Shown here piece by piece: positions 23,548 through 32,570 of a stretch of DNA of 64,000 bases (position 1 is the first letter of the stretch; each line of letters begins with the position of its first letter). A program made the position numbers and the translations under genes. Location: assembly GCA_002733135.1 (NCBI GenBank), contig NVUJ01000001.1, positions 62,001 through 126,000 on the forward strand, in the 5' to 3' direction. Under the pieces are notes generated by a model that saw only the letters and a program-made list of their open reading frames with translations, searched no databases and had not been told where the DNA came from. This DNA is from Cycloclasticus sp. GTDB taxonomy: Bacteria; Pseudomonadota; Gammaproteobacteria; Methylococcales; Cycloclasticaceae.

Positions 23548-24816
23548 TTAAAATAATCCGATAAATGGTTGAACATTGACTAGCTCGCCTTTTTGGACAG
23601 TTGAGCGTTCGTGTTCAATGGTAATAAATGCGTTCGCTTCGCTCATTGAACGCAGTATGCCAGAACCTTGTCTGCCGGTAGTGCTGATTAGCCAATCGCC
23701 TGTTTCAGATAACGATAAAACGCCACGCTGGAATTCTGTGCGTCCTGGTAGTTTACGAATTTGTTCAGTGCATTGTGCTTTGATGTTGGGAGCGATAAGA
23801 GGCGTTGTGAGCCCCATCATTTTTTGTAAGCAAGGCAGGGCAAATTGGTAAAAGGTAACCATAACAGCAACAGGATTGCCGGGTAAGCCGAAAAAAGTGG
23901 CGTCATTTATGCTGCCAAAAGCTATGGGTCTACCTGGTTTCATCGCAACTTTCCAAAAATTTATACTGCCAGCCTCAGTCAGTACCTGCTTTGTGTAATC
24001 GGCTTCACCCACTGAAACTCCGCCGGAGGTAAAAATAACATCGGCACTTTTGGCTGCCATTTCAAAAGCGTTACGTAGTTTATCAGGGTCGTCGGCGATA
24101 ATACCCATGTCAACAACATCACAGCCAAGTTTCTTTAATGCAGACATCATGCTGTAGCGGTTGCTGTCGTAAATGCACCCTTCACGAGGCGGCTCGCCGA
24201 GGTTAAGAACTTCATCACCGGTCGAAAATACGGCAATAGTCAATGGCGTTTTAACGCTAATTTCTGAGATGCCTAAAGAAGCAATAAGCCCAATTTGCGG
24301 TGGCGTTAATTTTATACCTGCTTCCAACACAGTTTGTCCGCGCTTAATATCTTCTCCAGCTTGGCGAACGTTTTGCCCAGAAGTATGGCGAGAGTCGATG
24401 CGGATGTTTTCGCCATCGGTTTCAACGTGTTCTTGCATAATAACGGTGTCGGTAAGCTCTGGCATTTGTGCGCCAGTCATTATTTGTATGGCTTCGCCTT
24501 TTTGAAGCGTGCCGCTGTAGGGGTGTCCAGCGACGACTTTGGCAATGACTTTTAGCGACTTTATGTCGGAACCGGATGCTAATTCAACCTGCATAACAGC
24601 GTAACCATCCACTGCTGAATTGCGGTGTGAGGGGACATTAACGGGCGACGTGATAGCTTCAGCTAATATTCGATCGACAGCATCGGTAAGGTGTATGCGC
24701 TCAGGTGTCGTTTTTTCTGAGACTGCACTGAGCATGTTACTTAGGGCTTGATCAACGGTTAACGCGCCTTGTTCGTTTTCATCGCCGCAGCTGCTTTGAA
24801 CGTTTAATGTGCTCAT
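23548..24816 (-). CDS. moeA: Molybdopterin molybdenumtransferase MoeA
   Basis: VPSHRNSAVDGYAV; FSTGDEVL; TSGGVSVGEADY; GLPGNPVAVMV. Confidence 0.96.
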   Translation of the reverse strand: MSTLNVQSSCGDENEQGALTVDQALSNMLSAVSEKTTPERIHLTDAVDRILAEAITSPVNVPSHRNSAVDGYAVMQVELASGSDIKSLKVIAKVVAGHPYSGTLQKGEAIQIMTGAQMPELTDTVIMQEHVETDGENIRIDSRHTSGQNVRQAGEDIKRGQTVLEAGIKLTPPQIGLIASLGISEISVKTPLTIAVFSTGDEVLNLGEPPREGCIYDSNRYSMMSALKKLGCDVVDMGIIADDPDKLRNAFEMAAKSADVIFTSGGVSVGEADYTKQVLTEAGSINFWKVAMKPGRPIAFGSINDATFFGLPGNPVAVMVTFYQFALPCLQKMMGLTTPLIAPNIKAQCTEQIRKLPGRTEFQRGVLSLSETGDWLISTTGRQGSGILRSMSEANAFITIEHERSTVQKGELVNVQPFIGLF

Positions 24817-24817
24817 A

Positions 24818-25528
24818 TTATTTTGTGTGCCTAGATGGGTTAAGAACAGTGACGTTATCGGTGTTTGACTTTAGTTCCAATGACGTTAAAACACCCTCTT
24901 CAAGGTGTAAGTGGTGGTCGGCAATGTGGTCAACAGTATGAGTTTCGTGGCTGCTAATCATGATGCTTACACCTTCAGTTTTTAGCCGCTGTAATAATTC
25001 GCTGGTTTGTTTTTTGGCTTCGATGTCCATGCTGGCGGTGGGCTCGTCTAGCAGCAACAACCTTGGAGACAGGATGCGAGCTCGGGTGAGTGCAACACGT
25101 TGCTTTTCGCCGCCCGATAATTGCTTTGCTGAGCGGTGAGCAAGGTGAGATAAATTTGCCCAATCCAATGCTTGCATCACTTTATTGTGCGCAACGGATT
25201 TGTTCTCGCCATTACGGTGCAAACCGTAAGCAATATTCTCTGCCACGCTGGCATCAAATAAATAGGGTTGCTGGTGTAAGTAGATAATGTCTTTTTGAAT
25301 ATAGGGTTTGGCTTGTTTCCAGTCCATTGTTAAGCCCTGATATTCAACGGTTGTATGGTCGGGTTTAAGTAAACCACTCATAATTTTAAATAAGGTGGTT
25401 TTACCCGAGCCGTTTCGTCCTGTCATTAAGGTGCATTGGTGCGAGGGTATAATCAGTTTTTCAATATTCAATATTGGTTTCCGTGATAGGGAAATACGTA
25501 TATTGTTGAATTGAATGAGTGTGTTCAT
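24818..25528 (-). CDS. tupC: ABC transporter ATP-binding protein, tungstate type
   Basis: MTGRNGSGKTTLFKI Walker A; LSGGEKQRVALTRA; LLLLDEPTASMD; operon with TupB/TupA-like genes. Confidence 0.85.
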   Translation of the reverse strand: MNTLIQFNNIRISLSRKPILNIEKLIIPSHQCTLMTGRNGSGKTTLFKIMSGLLKPDHTTVEYQGLTMDWKQAKPYIQKDIIYLHQQPYLFDASVAENIAYGLHRNGENKSVAHNKVMQALDWANLSHLAHRSAKQLSGGEKQRVALTRARILSPRLLLLDEPTASMDIEAKKQTSELLQRLKTEGVSIMISSHETHTVDHIADHHLHLEEGVLTSLELKSNTDNVTVLNPSRHTK

Positions 25529-26226
25529 GAGCGTAATTCACCTTTGCCTTGGAAGATTGAAACCCCTGCGTTTAGGCTTAAGGATAGCACGAGCAATACC
25601 ATTCCTAAGGCGATACCTTGGGCGAATTCACCTTTGCTGGTTTCTAGGGCGATAGCGGTTGGTATATTACGTGTGGCGTGCAGAATATTACCGCCTACCA
25701 TCATAGAGCAGCCAATTTCAGCAATCACTCGGCCAAAGCCGGCAACAATGGCAGCAATTAAACCGAACCGAACTTCATATATAAGAGTAAAAAATGCCCG
25801 CCAAGGTTTGGCGCCTAAGGTGATGGCTGTTTCCCATGCGCGTCGGTCAGCGGCCTGAAAAGAAGCGTGCGCCATGGCAACGAGTAAGGGGAAGCACAAT
25901 AGAATTTGGCCTATTATCATCGCTTGTTGAGTAAATAATAGTTTTAGGTCGCCCAACGGCCCACTGCGCGAAAGCATTAGATATAAGGTGAGGCCAATAA
26001 TGACGGCCGGTACAGACATAAAGGTGTTGAATAAGGCAATGCAAGCACGACGTAGCCTGAATTGAAAAAACGCCAAAAAAAATGCAATCACTAATGCCGG
26101 TGGGGTGGCAATGAGAATAGCCGAAAACGACACGCCAAATGACAGCGATATTATTTCCCAAATATCACTATTGCCACTTATCAGTAACTGAAAAGCGTTG
26201 ATGCTTGCTTGGCTTAAATCATTCAC
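25525..26226 (-). CDS. tupB: ABC transporter permease, tungstate type
   Basis: Multi-TM BPD permease; GAKPWRAFFTLIYEVRFGLIAAIVAGFGRVIAEIG EAA-type loop. Confidence 0.85.
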   Translation of the reverse strand: MNDLSQASINAFQLLISGNSDIWEIISLSFGVSFSAILIATPPALVIAFFLAFFQFRLRRACIALFNTFMSVPAVIIGLTLYLMLSRSGPLGDLKLLFTQQAMIIGQILLCFPLLVAMAHASFQAADRRAWETAITLGAKPWRAFFTLIYEVRFGLIAAIVAGFGRVIAEIGCSMMVGGNILHATRNIPTAIALETSKGEFAQGIALGMVLLVLSLSLNAGVSIFQGKGELRS

Positions 26227-27097
26227 TCGTTACGATATCTTTTAGTGCGGTTGGATAGAATAATTGTTGCCCATTTTTCTTAAAAGCATCAATCATTTTT
26301 TGGCCCGTAGGCGATGTTATCCACGCGATAAGAGACATCGCTTTCATGTATTGAATGTCTTTATGCAACGCTGGATTGACAGCGATAATACCGTACGGGT
26401 TTTTTAATAACACGCCACCATCATTAAGAATTTTTAGCGATAGCTTGTCTTGATAAGCGAGCCATGTGCCCCTATCGGTTAAGGTGTAAGCGCCTAATTC
26501 ATTCGCCATTAATAACACCTTTCCCATGCCTTGCCCTGCTTCTTTATACCAGCTGCCACTTGGTTTTAAGCGGGCATTTTTCCATAAAGACATCTCTTTT
26601 TTATGCGTGCCAGAATTATCGCCACGGGATATAAAAGTAGAAGTGCTTGCGTTTACTTTTTGTAAAGCGGATGCGGTGCTGTTTTTACCTTTGATATTAG
26701 CAGGGTCCGTGGCGGGGCCAACGAGTACAAAATCATTTTCCATTACATCACGACGGTTAACGCCAAACCCTTCAGCTATGAATACGTTTTCTGCCTGTTT
26801 GGCGTGAACCATCACGACGTCTACATCGCCATTCCTGCCCATTTGTAAGGCTTTGCCAGTGCCGACGGCTATAACGTCTATTTTGATGCCTGTTTGTTTT
26901 GTGAAGGCAGGTAATATGTCTGCCAGCAGGCCAGAGTTTTCAGTGCTAGTGGTGGTGGCTAAGCGTAAAGAATCAGCAGACAGCGTATGAAGGCTAAATA
27001 GGCAGGAAAGTAAGATGATTAAGCGAAGACGGTTTTTCAAGACGATATGGGTAAGAATTAAAAGATGAATGGTAACGTTGAGGGGCTCTACGGGCAA
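26219..27097 (-). CDS. tupA: Tungstate-type ABC substrate-binding protein
   Basis: Signal peptide then LATTTSTENSGLLADILPAFTKQTGIKIDVIAVGTGKAL (TTTS motif of the TupA family). Confidence 0.85.
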   Translation of the reverse strand: MPVEPLNVTIHLLILTHIVLKNRLRLIILLSCLFSLHTLSADSLRLATTTSTENSGLLADILPAFTKQTGIKIDVIAVGTGKALQMGRNGDVDVVMVHAKQAENVFIAEGFGVNRRDVMENDFVLVGPATDPANIKGKNSTASALQKVNASTSTFISRGDNSGTHKKEMSLWKNARLKPSGSWYKEAGQGMGKVLLMANELGAYTLTDRGTWLAYQDKLSLKILNDGGVLLKNPYGIIAVNPALHKDIQYMKAMSLIAWITSPTGQKMIDAFKKNGQQLFYPTALKDIVTSE

Positions 27098-27149
27098 GCT
27101 TTAAGCTGGTATATTAACCTACTAAACATAACATTCATTAGGAGGCAAT

Positions 27150-28142
27150 ATGTCAGAGTTATTTAACGCGGTCGTTGCAACAGAGGTGGAGGGTATAACG
27201 AAGGGTCAACTAAAGCAGTTGTCGTTGGCGGAGCTGCCTGACGAAGACGTTCTTATTAAGGTCTCGTACTCATCTTTGAATTTCAAAGATGGCTTGGCCG
27301 TGTCTGGGAAAGGAAAAATTTGCAAACGTCTGCCAATGGTTTGTGGCATTGATCTAGCGGGTACAGTTATTGAGTCAGCTTCCGATAAGTTTTCCGTTGG
27401 CGATGAAGTATTGGTGAATGGCTATGGTTTAGGTGAAAAGCATTGGGGTGGTTACAGCCAAATGCAACGCATCAATTCAGACTTTATCGTTAAGGTTCCA
27501 GATGTTTTTTCGTTACAAGACACGATGGCGATTGGTACAGCAGGTTACACCGCTATGCTATCAGTGATGATGCTTGAAAGGCAGGGCGTAAAACCAGGTG
27601 ATGGCGAAGTGTTAGTAACCGGCGCGGCTGGCGGCGTAGGTTCGGTTGCTATCGCACTATTAGCAAAGTTGGGCCACAACGTAGTGGCCTCTACAGGCAG
27701 ACCTGAAACACATGAATACTTAACTGAGCTGGGTGCGGATAGCTTTATTGATAGGGCTGAATTGGCTGAGAAAGGTGCACCATTGGCAGCTGAGCGTTGG
27801 GCAGGTGTGATTGATACGGTTGGCTCAACAACGTTAGCGAATGTCATCGCGCAAACACGTAGAAATGGCTGCGTTGCTATGTGTGGCTTAGCCGGTGGCA
27901 TAGATTTACTATCAACGGTATTTCCGTTTATTTTACGCGGGGTCATTTTGGCAGGTATTGATTCTGTGATGGCGGATATGGAGCTTCGAGTTGAAGCGTG
28001 GCGTCGGTTAGCACAAGATTTACCGAAAAGTAAAATTAACGGCATTAGTTCTCTTGAGCCGATGTCTAATCTACCAGCGCTAGCGGAGAAAATCGTAGCA
28101 GGGCAGATAAGGGGTAGAGTCGTTATTGATGTAAATGCCTAA
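27150..28142 (+). CDS. acuI: YhdH/AcuI-family (acrylyl-CoA reductase-like) NADPH-dependent MDR oxidoreductase
   Basis: LSLAELPDEDVLIKVSYSSLNFKDGLAVSGKGKI; VTGAAGGVGSVAIALLAKLG. Confidence 0.88.
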   Translation: MSELFNAVVATEVEGITKGQLKQLSLAELPDEDVLIKVSYSSLNFKDGLAVSGKGKICKRLPMVCGIDLAGTVIESASDKFSVGDEVLVNGYGLGEKHWGGYSQMQRINSDFIVKVPDVFSLQDTMAIGTAGYTAMLSVMMLERQGVKPGDGEVLVTGAAGGVGSVAIALLAKLGHNVVASTGRPETHEYLTELGADSFIDRAELAEKGAPLAAERWAGVIDTVGSTTLANVIAQTRRNGCVAMCGLAGGIDLLSTVFPFILRGVILAGIDSVMADMELRVEAWRRLAQDLPKSKINGISSLEPMSNLPALAEKIVAGQIRGRVVIDVNA

Positions 28143-28485
28143 CCGAATAAAACTGAATCCAAGGCATCAAAAAATTTACTCGATAGTGTGTGAAATCCCC
28201 AAAGGTTGTGTTTCGACCTACGGAGATATCGCCAGATTTGCCGGATATCCGCGCTGCGCTAGGTTAGTTGGAGTAGCGTTGCGGTCTGCGCCCGATGACC
28301 TAAATATACCTTGGCATCGAGTTATCAATGCTCAAGGTAAAATATCTTTTTCTAAAGGCAGCGATAAAGCGCAAATACAACAACAACGCTTGGAAGAAGA
28401 AAGCGTTGTGTTTATGTCAGGTGTTGTCAATCTTCGTCAGTATGGATGGGCTGGAAATATTGATAAAGACTTGTGGCAAATGTAG
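28135..28485 (+). CDS. Alkyltransferase-like protein (MGMT family, inactive site)
   Basis: Ada/MGMT C-terminal fold with IPWHRVINAQGKIS: catalytic PCHR Cys replaced by Trp. Confidence 0.9.
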   Translation: MPNRIKLNPRHQKIYSIVCEIPKGCVSTYGDIARFAGYPRCARLVGVALRSAPDDLNIPWHRVINAQGKISFSKGSDKAQIQQQRLEEESVVFMSGVVNLRQYGWAGNIDKDLWQM

Positions 28486-28498
28486 ATGAAATTGATTG

Positions 28499-29311
28499 CT
28501 ATTTAAGCGAGTTCAACCAAGTATTGATTGCATTCGCACTTTCTTGCCAATGTGAGTCCAGCATCATCGCGTGACTAGTTTTTTTCATGTTGATGTATTT
28601 GGCGTTGTAGGCTTCAGCAGTTTTTCTTATTTGGGTCGGCCTAAAGAAGGTGTCTTCGTCGGCACCTAATGACAACATCGGGATGTTGAACGGGTTTTTC
28701 TTGGTTGGCAGACCTAGCCATAAGGTGTCGAGTAGTGCTTTGGGGGAGCTGGGTTGCATCTCTGTACAGTAACGAATCACCACGTCGTCGCTCACATCAC
28801 CAGAAAACACAGATTTCCGAGTAACGTCCACGCCTGAAAACAATGTGCCAAATAACTGACTTAGATTGGATTGCATGAACATTGTCGGGTTGAGCGCTAA
28901 ATCCATAATGGATGGCACTAAGCCATCAACCGGTACAGATGCCATTAAAACGCAGGCTGGAACGGTCTTTTTCTCAATATACTTTTGAATAACTAAACCG
29001 CCTAAGGAGTGACCTATTAAGATAGGAGTTGTTCCTATTTCATCAATAACTCGGTGAATGTCGGTGACATAATCAGCAATACTATCCGTAGACATAGTCT
29101 CTTGGCCGCCGCTTTTACCGTGCCCGCGTAAGTCAACAGCATACGTGGGGTGACCAAGTTTACTGAAGTAAGGCATAAATTCTTCATTCCAACACCAGCC
29201 AGACATGTTTGCACCATGAATAAATAGAATAGGTGGTTTTTTAGTCGCTTTTTTTGGGTGATGCTCGATGATATGTAGGCTAGGGTGTTCTGCAGAACGG
29301 TCAATTTTCAT
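28499..29311 (-). CDS. Alpha/beta hydrolase
   Basis: ILFIHGANMSGWCWNEEF; GHSLGG nucleophile elbow; C-terminal KTSHAMML. Confidence 0.9.
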   Translation of the reverse strand: MKIDRSAEHPSLHIIEHHPKKATKKPPILFIHGANMSGWCWNEEFMPYFSKLGHPTYAVDLRGHGKSGGQETMSTDSIADYVTDIHRVIDEIGTTPILIGHSLGGLVIQKYIEKKTVPACVLMASVPVDGLVPSIMDLALNPTMFMQSNLSQLFGTLFSGVDVTRKSVFSGDVSDDVVIRYCTEMQPSSPKALLDTLWLGLPTKKNPFNIPMLSLGADEDTFFRPTQIRKTAEAYNAKYINMKKTSHAMMLDSHWQESANAINTWLNSLK

Positions 29312-29394
29312 TTTGTGGGTGATTAAGTAAAGGTTTAAGTGATTTATTTTTCAAGGGGTTACAGGTAAAGTTTCATCATATGATAAAATAAAGC

Positions 29395-29423
29395 TTGACG
29401 AATATTGCGAAGCAGCATATACT
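29395..29423 (+). promoter_or_regulatory. Near-consensus sigma70 promoter
   Basis: TTGACG (29395-29400), exactly 17 nt, TATACT (29418-29423). Confidence 0.75.
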
Positions 29424-29429
29424 GCTTAT

Positions 29430-29522
29430 CACATTGTTACTACAGACCTGTTTCCCAGGTTCTGTAACTGCGTGATAATGTTCTCCTCCTCTTGGCGACT
29501 CTTTATGGGTCGCCTTTTTTTT
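29430..29522 (+). ncRNA. Putative small RNA or attenuated leader (about 90 nt)
   Basis: Follows strong promoter; TTATCAC...GTTAC..CAGACCTG-TTTCC-CAGGTTCTG..GTAAC...GTGATAA hairpin, TTCTCCTCCTCTT single-stranded stretch, then terminator. Confidence 0.65.
29493..29522 (+). terminator. Intrinsic terminator
   Basis: GGCGACTC-TTTAT-GGGTCGCC followed by TTTTTTTT. Confidence 0.85.
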
Positions 29523-29614
29523 GCTCTAAATTCACCATCAGTATAGGGTAGTACCGCGTAATAATCCGATTTTCATTGAAAATGAATTAGAATAAGACTG
29601 TAGATTAAGTTCGG

Positions 29615-30859
29615 TTGATAGGGTTTTTATCACGACTTGTTCATAATGTATTAACGCAGATAAAGTATGTTGAAACAATGAGAAAAAATATAAAAATTCG
29701 ATGGTTGGGTTTGTTTTTGTGCTCGCTAACGTTGGTATTGCCTATGCAGGTTCAAGCGGAGGTGGTCAATGTTAAAGTAGCCTTTCTAGTAGAACAAACG
29801 CCAACACCTCCGGCGTTATCTAATCTCGACCCAGTGTTGACCGATGTCGGTATTCAAGGCGCGACATTGGGCATTAAAGACAATAATACAACCGGGCAAT
29901 TCACGGGCCACCATTATGACCTGAAGCACGTTGACGTTCCGGTGGGTGAGGACGTAGCTTCTGCCTTTAAACAACTGGTTGATGAAGGTTACGAGTACCT
30001 CATCACGTCGGTACAAGCATCAACACTTGAAAAACTAACGCCACTTGCAACAGCGAACAATGCCCTGTTATTTAATGTGGCAGTAGCAGAAGGTTCGCAA
30101 AGAAATGAACAGTGTGGAGCAAATACCTTTCATATAGCGCCTAGTTATGAAATGAGGGCAGATGCGCTAGCTCAGTTTATGTTGAAAAAACGTTGGAATA
30201 AATGGTTTTTGGTAAAGGGAACAGATGCAGAGGATGATTTTTTTGCAGCGGCACTTAAACGTTCGGCAAAACGTTTCGGACTTAAAATCGTAGAAGAAAA
30301 AAAGTGGACGTTTGATCACGATGCACGCAGAACGGCGCAAGCAGATATTCCTGTTTTCACCCAAGGCGAGGATTACGATGTATTGGTCGTGGCCGATGTG
30401 AAAGGGCTATTTGGAGAGTATTTAGCGATGAATACCTGGTTGCCAAGGCCTATTGCAGGTACACAAGGGATGGTTCCAAGGGCCTGGCATAGAACGCATG
30501 AGCGCTGGGGGGCTGTGCAAATGCAAAACCGTTTTTACAAACAGGCGGGTCGTTGGATGAATGATATCGACTATGCGTCTTGGTTGGCGGTGCGAACCAT
30601 TGGCGAGGCGGTGACTCGTGCAAAAAGTGTCGAGCCCCAAAAGTTAAAAGCCTTCATATTAAGTGAGGAATTCAGCGTCGCAGGTTTTAAAGGCACAAAA
30701 CTCACGTTTAGAACGTGGAACAATCAATTAAGACAGCCCGTTTTATTGGCAACAGCACGGTCAATTGTGTCGGTTATGCCGCATAAAGAATTTTTACATC
30801 CACGTACTTATTTAGATACGCTGGGGTATGATAAGCCAGAATCAAATTGCCACCTCTAA
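29615..30859 (+). CDS. ABC transporter substrate-binding protein of PQQ-dependent alcohol dehydrogenase system type
   Basis: Signal peptide (likely start at 29678, MRKNIKIRWLGLFLC); periplasmic binding protein with LLRQPVLLATARSIVSVMPHKEFLHPRTYLDTLGYD-like C-end typical of the PQQ_ABC_bind family. Confidence 0.82.
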   Translation: MIGFLSRLVHNVLTQIKYVETMRKNIKIRWLGLFLCSLTLVLPMQVQAEVVNVKVAFLVEQTPTPPALSNLDPVLTDVGIQGATLGIKDNNTTGQFTGHHYDLKHVDVPVGEDVASAFKQLVDEGYEYLITSVQASTLEKLTPLATANNALLFNVAVAEGSQRNEQCGANTFHIAPSYEMRADALAQFMLKKRWNKWFLVKGTDAEDDFFAAALKRSAKRFGLKIVEEKKWTFDHDARRTAQADIPVFTQGEDYDVLVVADVKGLFGEYLAMNTWLPRPIAGTQGMVPRAWHRTHERWGAVQMQNRFYKQAGRWMNDIDYASWLAVRTIGEAVTRAKSVEPQKLKAFILSEEFSVAGFKGTKLTFRTWNNQLRQPVLLATARSIVSVMPHKEFLHPRTYLDTLGYDKPESNCHL

Positions 30860-30879
30860 TAGACAGTCAACCAAACAAT

Positions 30880-31842
30880 ATGTTTAAAAATATTATTGCT
30901 GCTTTATGCTTGTCGGCTTTAGCTTCTTTAGCCATTGCTGACACGTTATACATCACCTTAGAAAAAGATAACGCCTTGGCTGTCGTGGATGGTGAGTCAG
31001 GCACGTTGTTGAAAACGGCTCCATTAGGGCAACGCCCACGTGGCATAGCGCTGAGCAAAGATGAAACTCAGTTGTATGTTGCAGCCAGTGATGACGACAC
31101 GATTCAAATTATTGACGTAGCAACATTAAAGGTTGTGGGTGACTTACCGTCGGGCGAAGACCCAGAAACGTTCCGTCTGCATAAAAATGGCAAGTATATT
31201 TATGTATCAAATGAAGACGACGATATCGTGACCGTGATCGACGTTGATAGCAAACAAGCCATTAAAGAAATTGCCGTGGGCGTTGAGCCCGAAGGGATAG
31301 CCGTTAGTGATGATGGAAAATGGGTGGTCAATACCTCAGAAACGACCAATATGGTGCACTGGATTGACCCTGTTTCAAACACAATTAAAGCCAATACGCT
31401 GGTGGACCCACGGCCAAGAGCGGCGGCTTTTTCGACTAATAGCCAGACACTTTATGTGACCTCCGAAATTGCGGGTTCATTATCAAAGTTGAACGTGGCA
31501 TCGACGAAGGTTGAAAGCAAACTGCACTTTAAAATTCAAGGGGTTGATAAAGAACTCATTCAGCCAGTTGGTGTGTTGGTTCACCCTAACGATAAGTTAT
31601 TGTTTGTGGCATTAGGCCCAGCGAACCGCGTGGCCGTCGTGAATATGGAGACGTTTGAGGTAGAAAAATATTTATTAGTTGGGCAGCGGGTATGGAACTT
31701 AGCGTTTTCACCTGATTTAAAGCGTTTATACACAACGAATGGTGTCAGCAACGATATCTCTATTATTGATGTGGATGATTTGAAAGTAACCAAATCTGTT
31801 CGTGTTGGTCATTACCCTTGGGGCATTGTCGTTAAAAAATGA
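30880..31842 (+). CDS. PQQ-associated YVTN-family beta-propeller repeat protein
   Basis: Signal peptide; repeats such as LYVAASDDDTIQIIDVATLKVVGDLPSGEDPETF; start moved to MFKNIIAALC (30880). Confidence 0.85.
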   Translation: MFKNIIAALCLSALASLAIADTLYITLEKDNALAVVDGESGTLLKTAPLGQRPRGIALSKDETQLYVAASDDDTIQIIDVATLKVVGDLPSGEDPETFRLHKNGKYIYVSNEDDDIVTVIDVDSKQAIKEIAVGVEPEGIAVSDDGKWVVNTSETTNMVHWIDPVSNTIKANTLVDPRPRAAAFSTNSQTLYVTSEIAGSLSKLNVASTKVESKLHFKIQGVDKELIQPVGVLVHPNDKLLFVALGPANRVAVVNMETFEVEKYLLVGQRVWNLAFSPDLKRLYTTNGVSNDISIIDVDDLKVTKSVRVGHYPWGIVVKK

Positions 31843-32570
31843 GTACAACACTCGCAGTACAAACGCTCAGCTACGCGTACGGCAATAAAGCCGCGTTAAA
31901 AAATATCGACTTTACGATTTCTAAAGGCGAATGCACCATATTGTTGGGCCCCAACGGTGCGGGTAAAACGACGTTGTTTTCACTCATTACTCATTTATAC
32001 GATAGTCGAGACGGTCAAATATTGATTAATAGCCTCGATATTAAAAAGCAGTCTTGCGAGGCATTGGCTAATTTAGGTGTGGTGTTTCAGCAAACTACCT
32101 TAGATATGGATTTAAGCGTGTTGCAGAATCTGCATTATCATTCCTCTTTGCACGGTATGACGCGTAAAACGGCGGCTGCTCGTATTGAAGAAGAGCTTGA
32201 GCGTCAAGGTATGTTAGAACGCCAGCACGAAAAGGTTCGACAGCTCAACGGTGGGCATCGCCGACGCGTAGAAATTGCAAGAGCGTTGCTGCATAAGCCT
32301 TCATTACTGTTGCTGGATGAACCTACCGTTGGTTTGGATGTGCCTAGTCGTAAAGGTATCGTTGATCACGTGCATACCTTATGTAAGAACGATGGCTTAT
32401 CGGTATTATGGGCAACGCATTTAATCGATGAGATCCATCCGTCAGATCAGATGATAGTACTGCACCAAGGCGAGATTAAGGCGCAAGGGTCTGTAAACGA
32501 GGTATGTGACGGTGACTCTACGGATGATATTGCACAGACCTTTAAACAATTAACGGTTGCTAAAGCATGA
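31839..32570 (+). CDS. ABC transporter ATP-binding protein, PQQ/alcohol-associated
   Basis: LGPNGAGKTTLFSL; LNGGHRRRVEIARALLHKPSLLLLDEPTVGLD. Confidence 0.88.
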   Translation: MSTTLAVQTLSYAYGNKAALKNIDFTISKGECTILLGPNGAGKTTLFSLITHLYDSRDGQILINSLDIKKQSCEALANLGVVFQQTTLDMDLSVLQNLHYHSSLHGMTRKTAAARIEEELERQGMLERQHEKVRQLNGGHRRRVEIARALLHKPSLLLLDEPTVGLDVPSRKGIVDHVHTLCKNDGLSVLWATHLIDEIHPSDQMIVLHQGEIKAQGSVNEVCDGDSTDDIAQTFKQLTVAKA

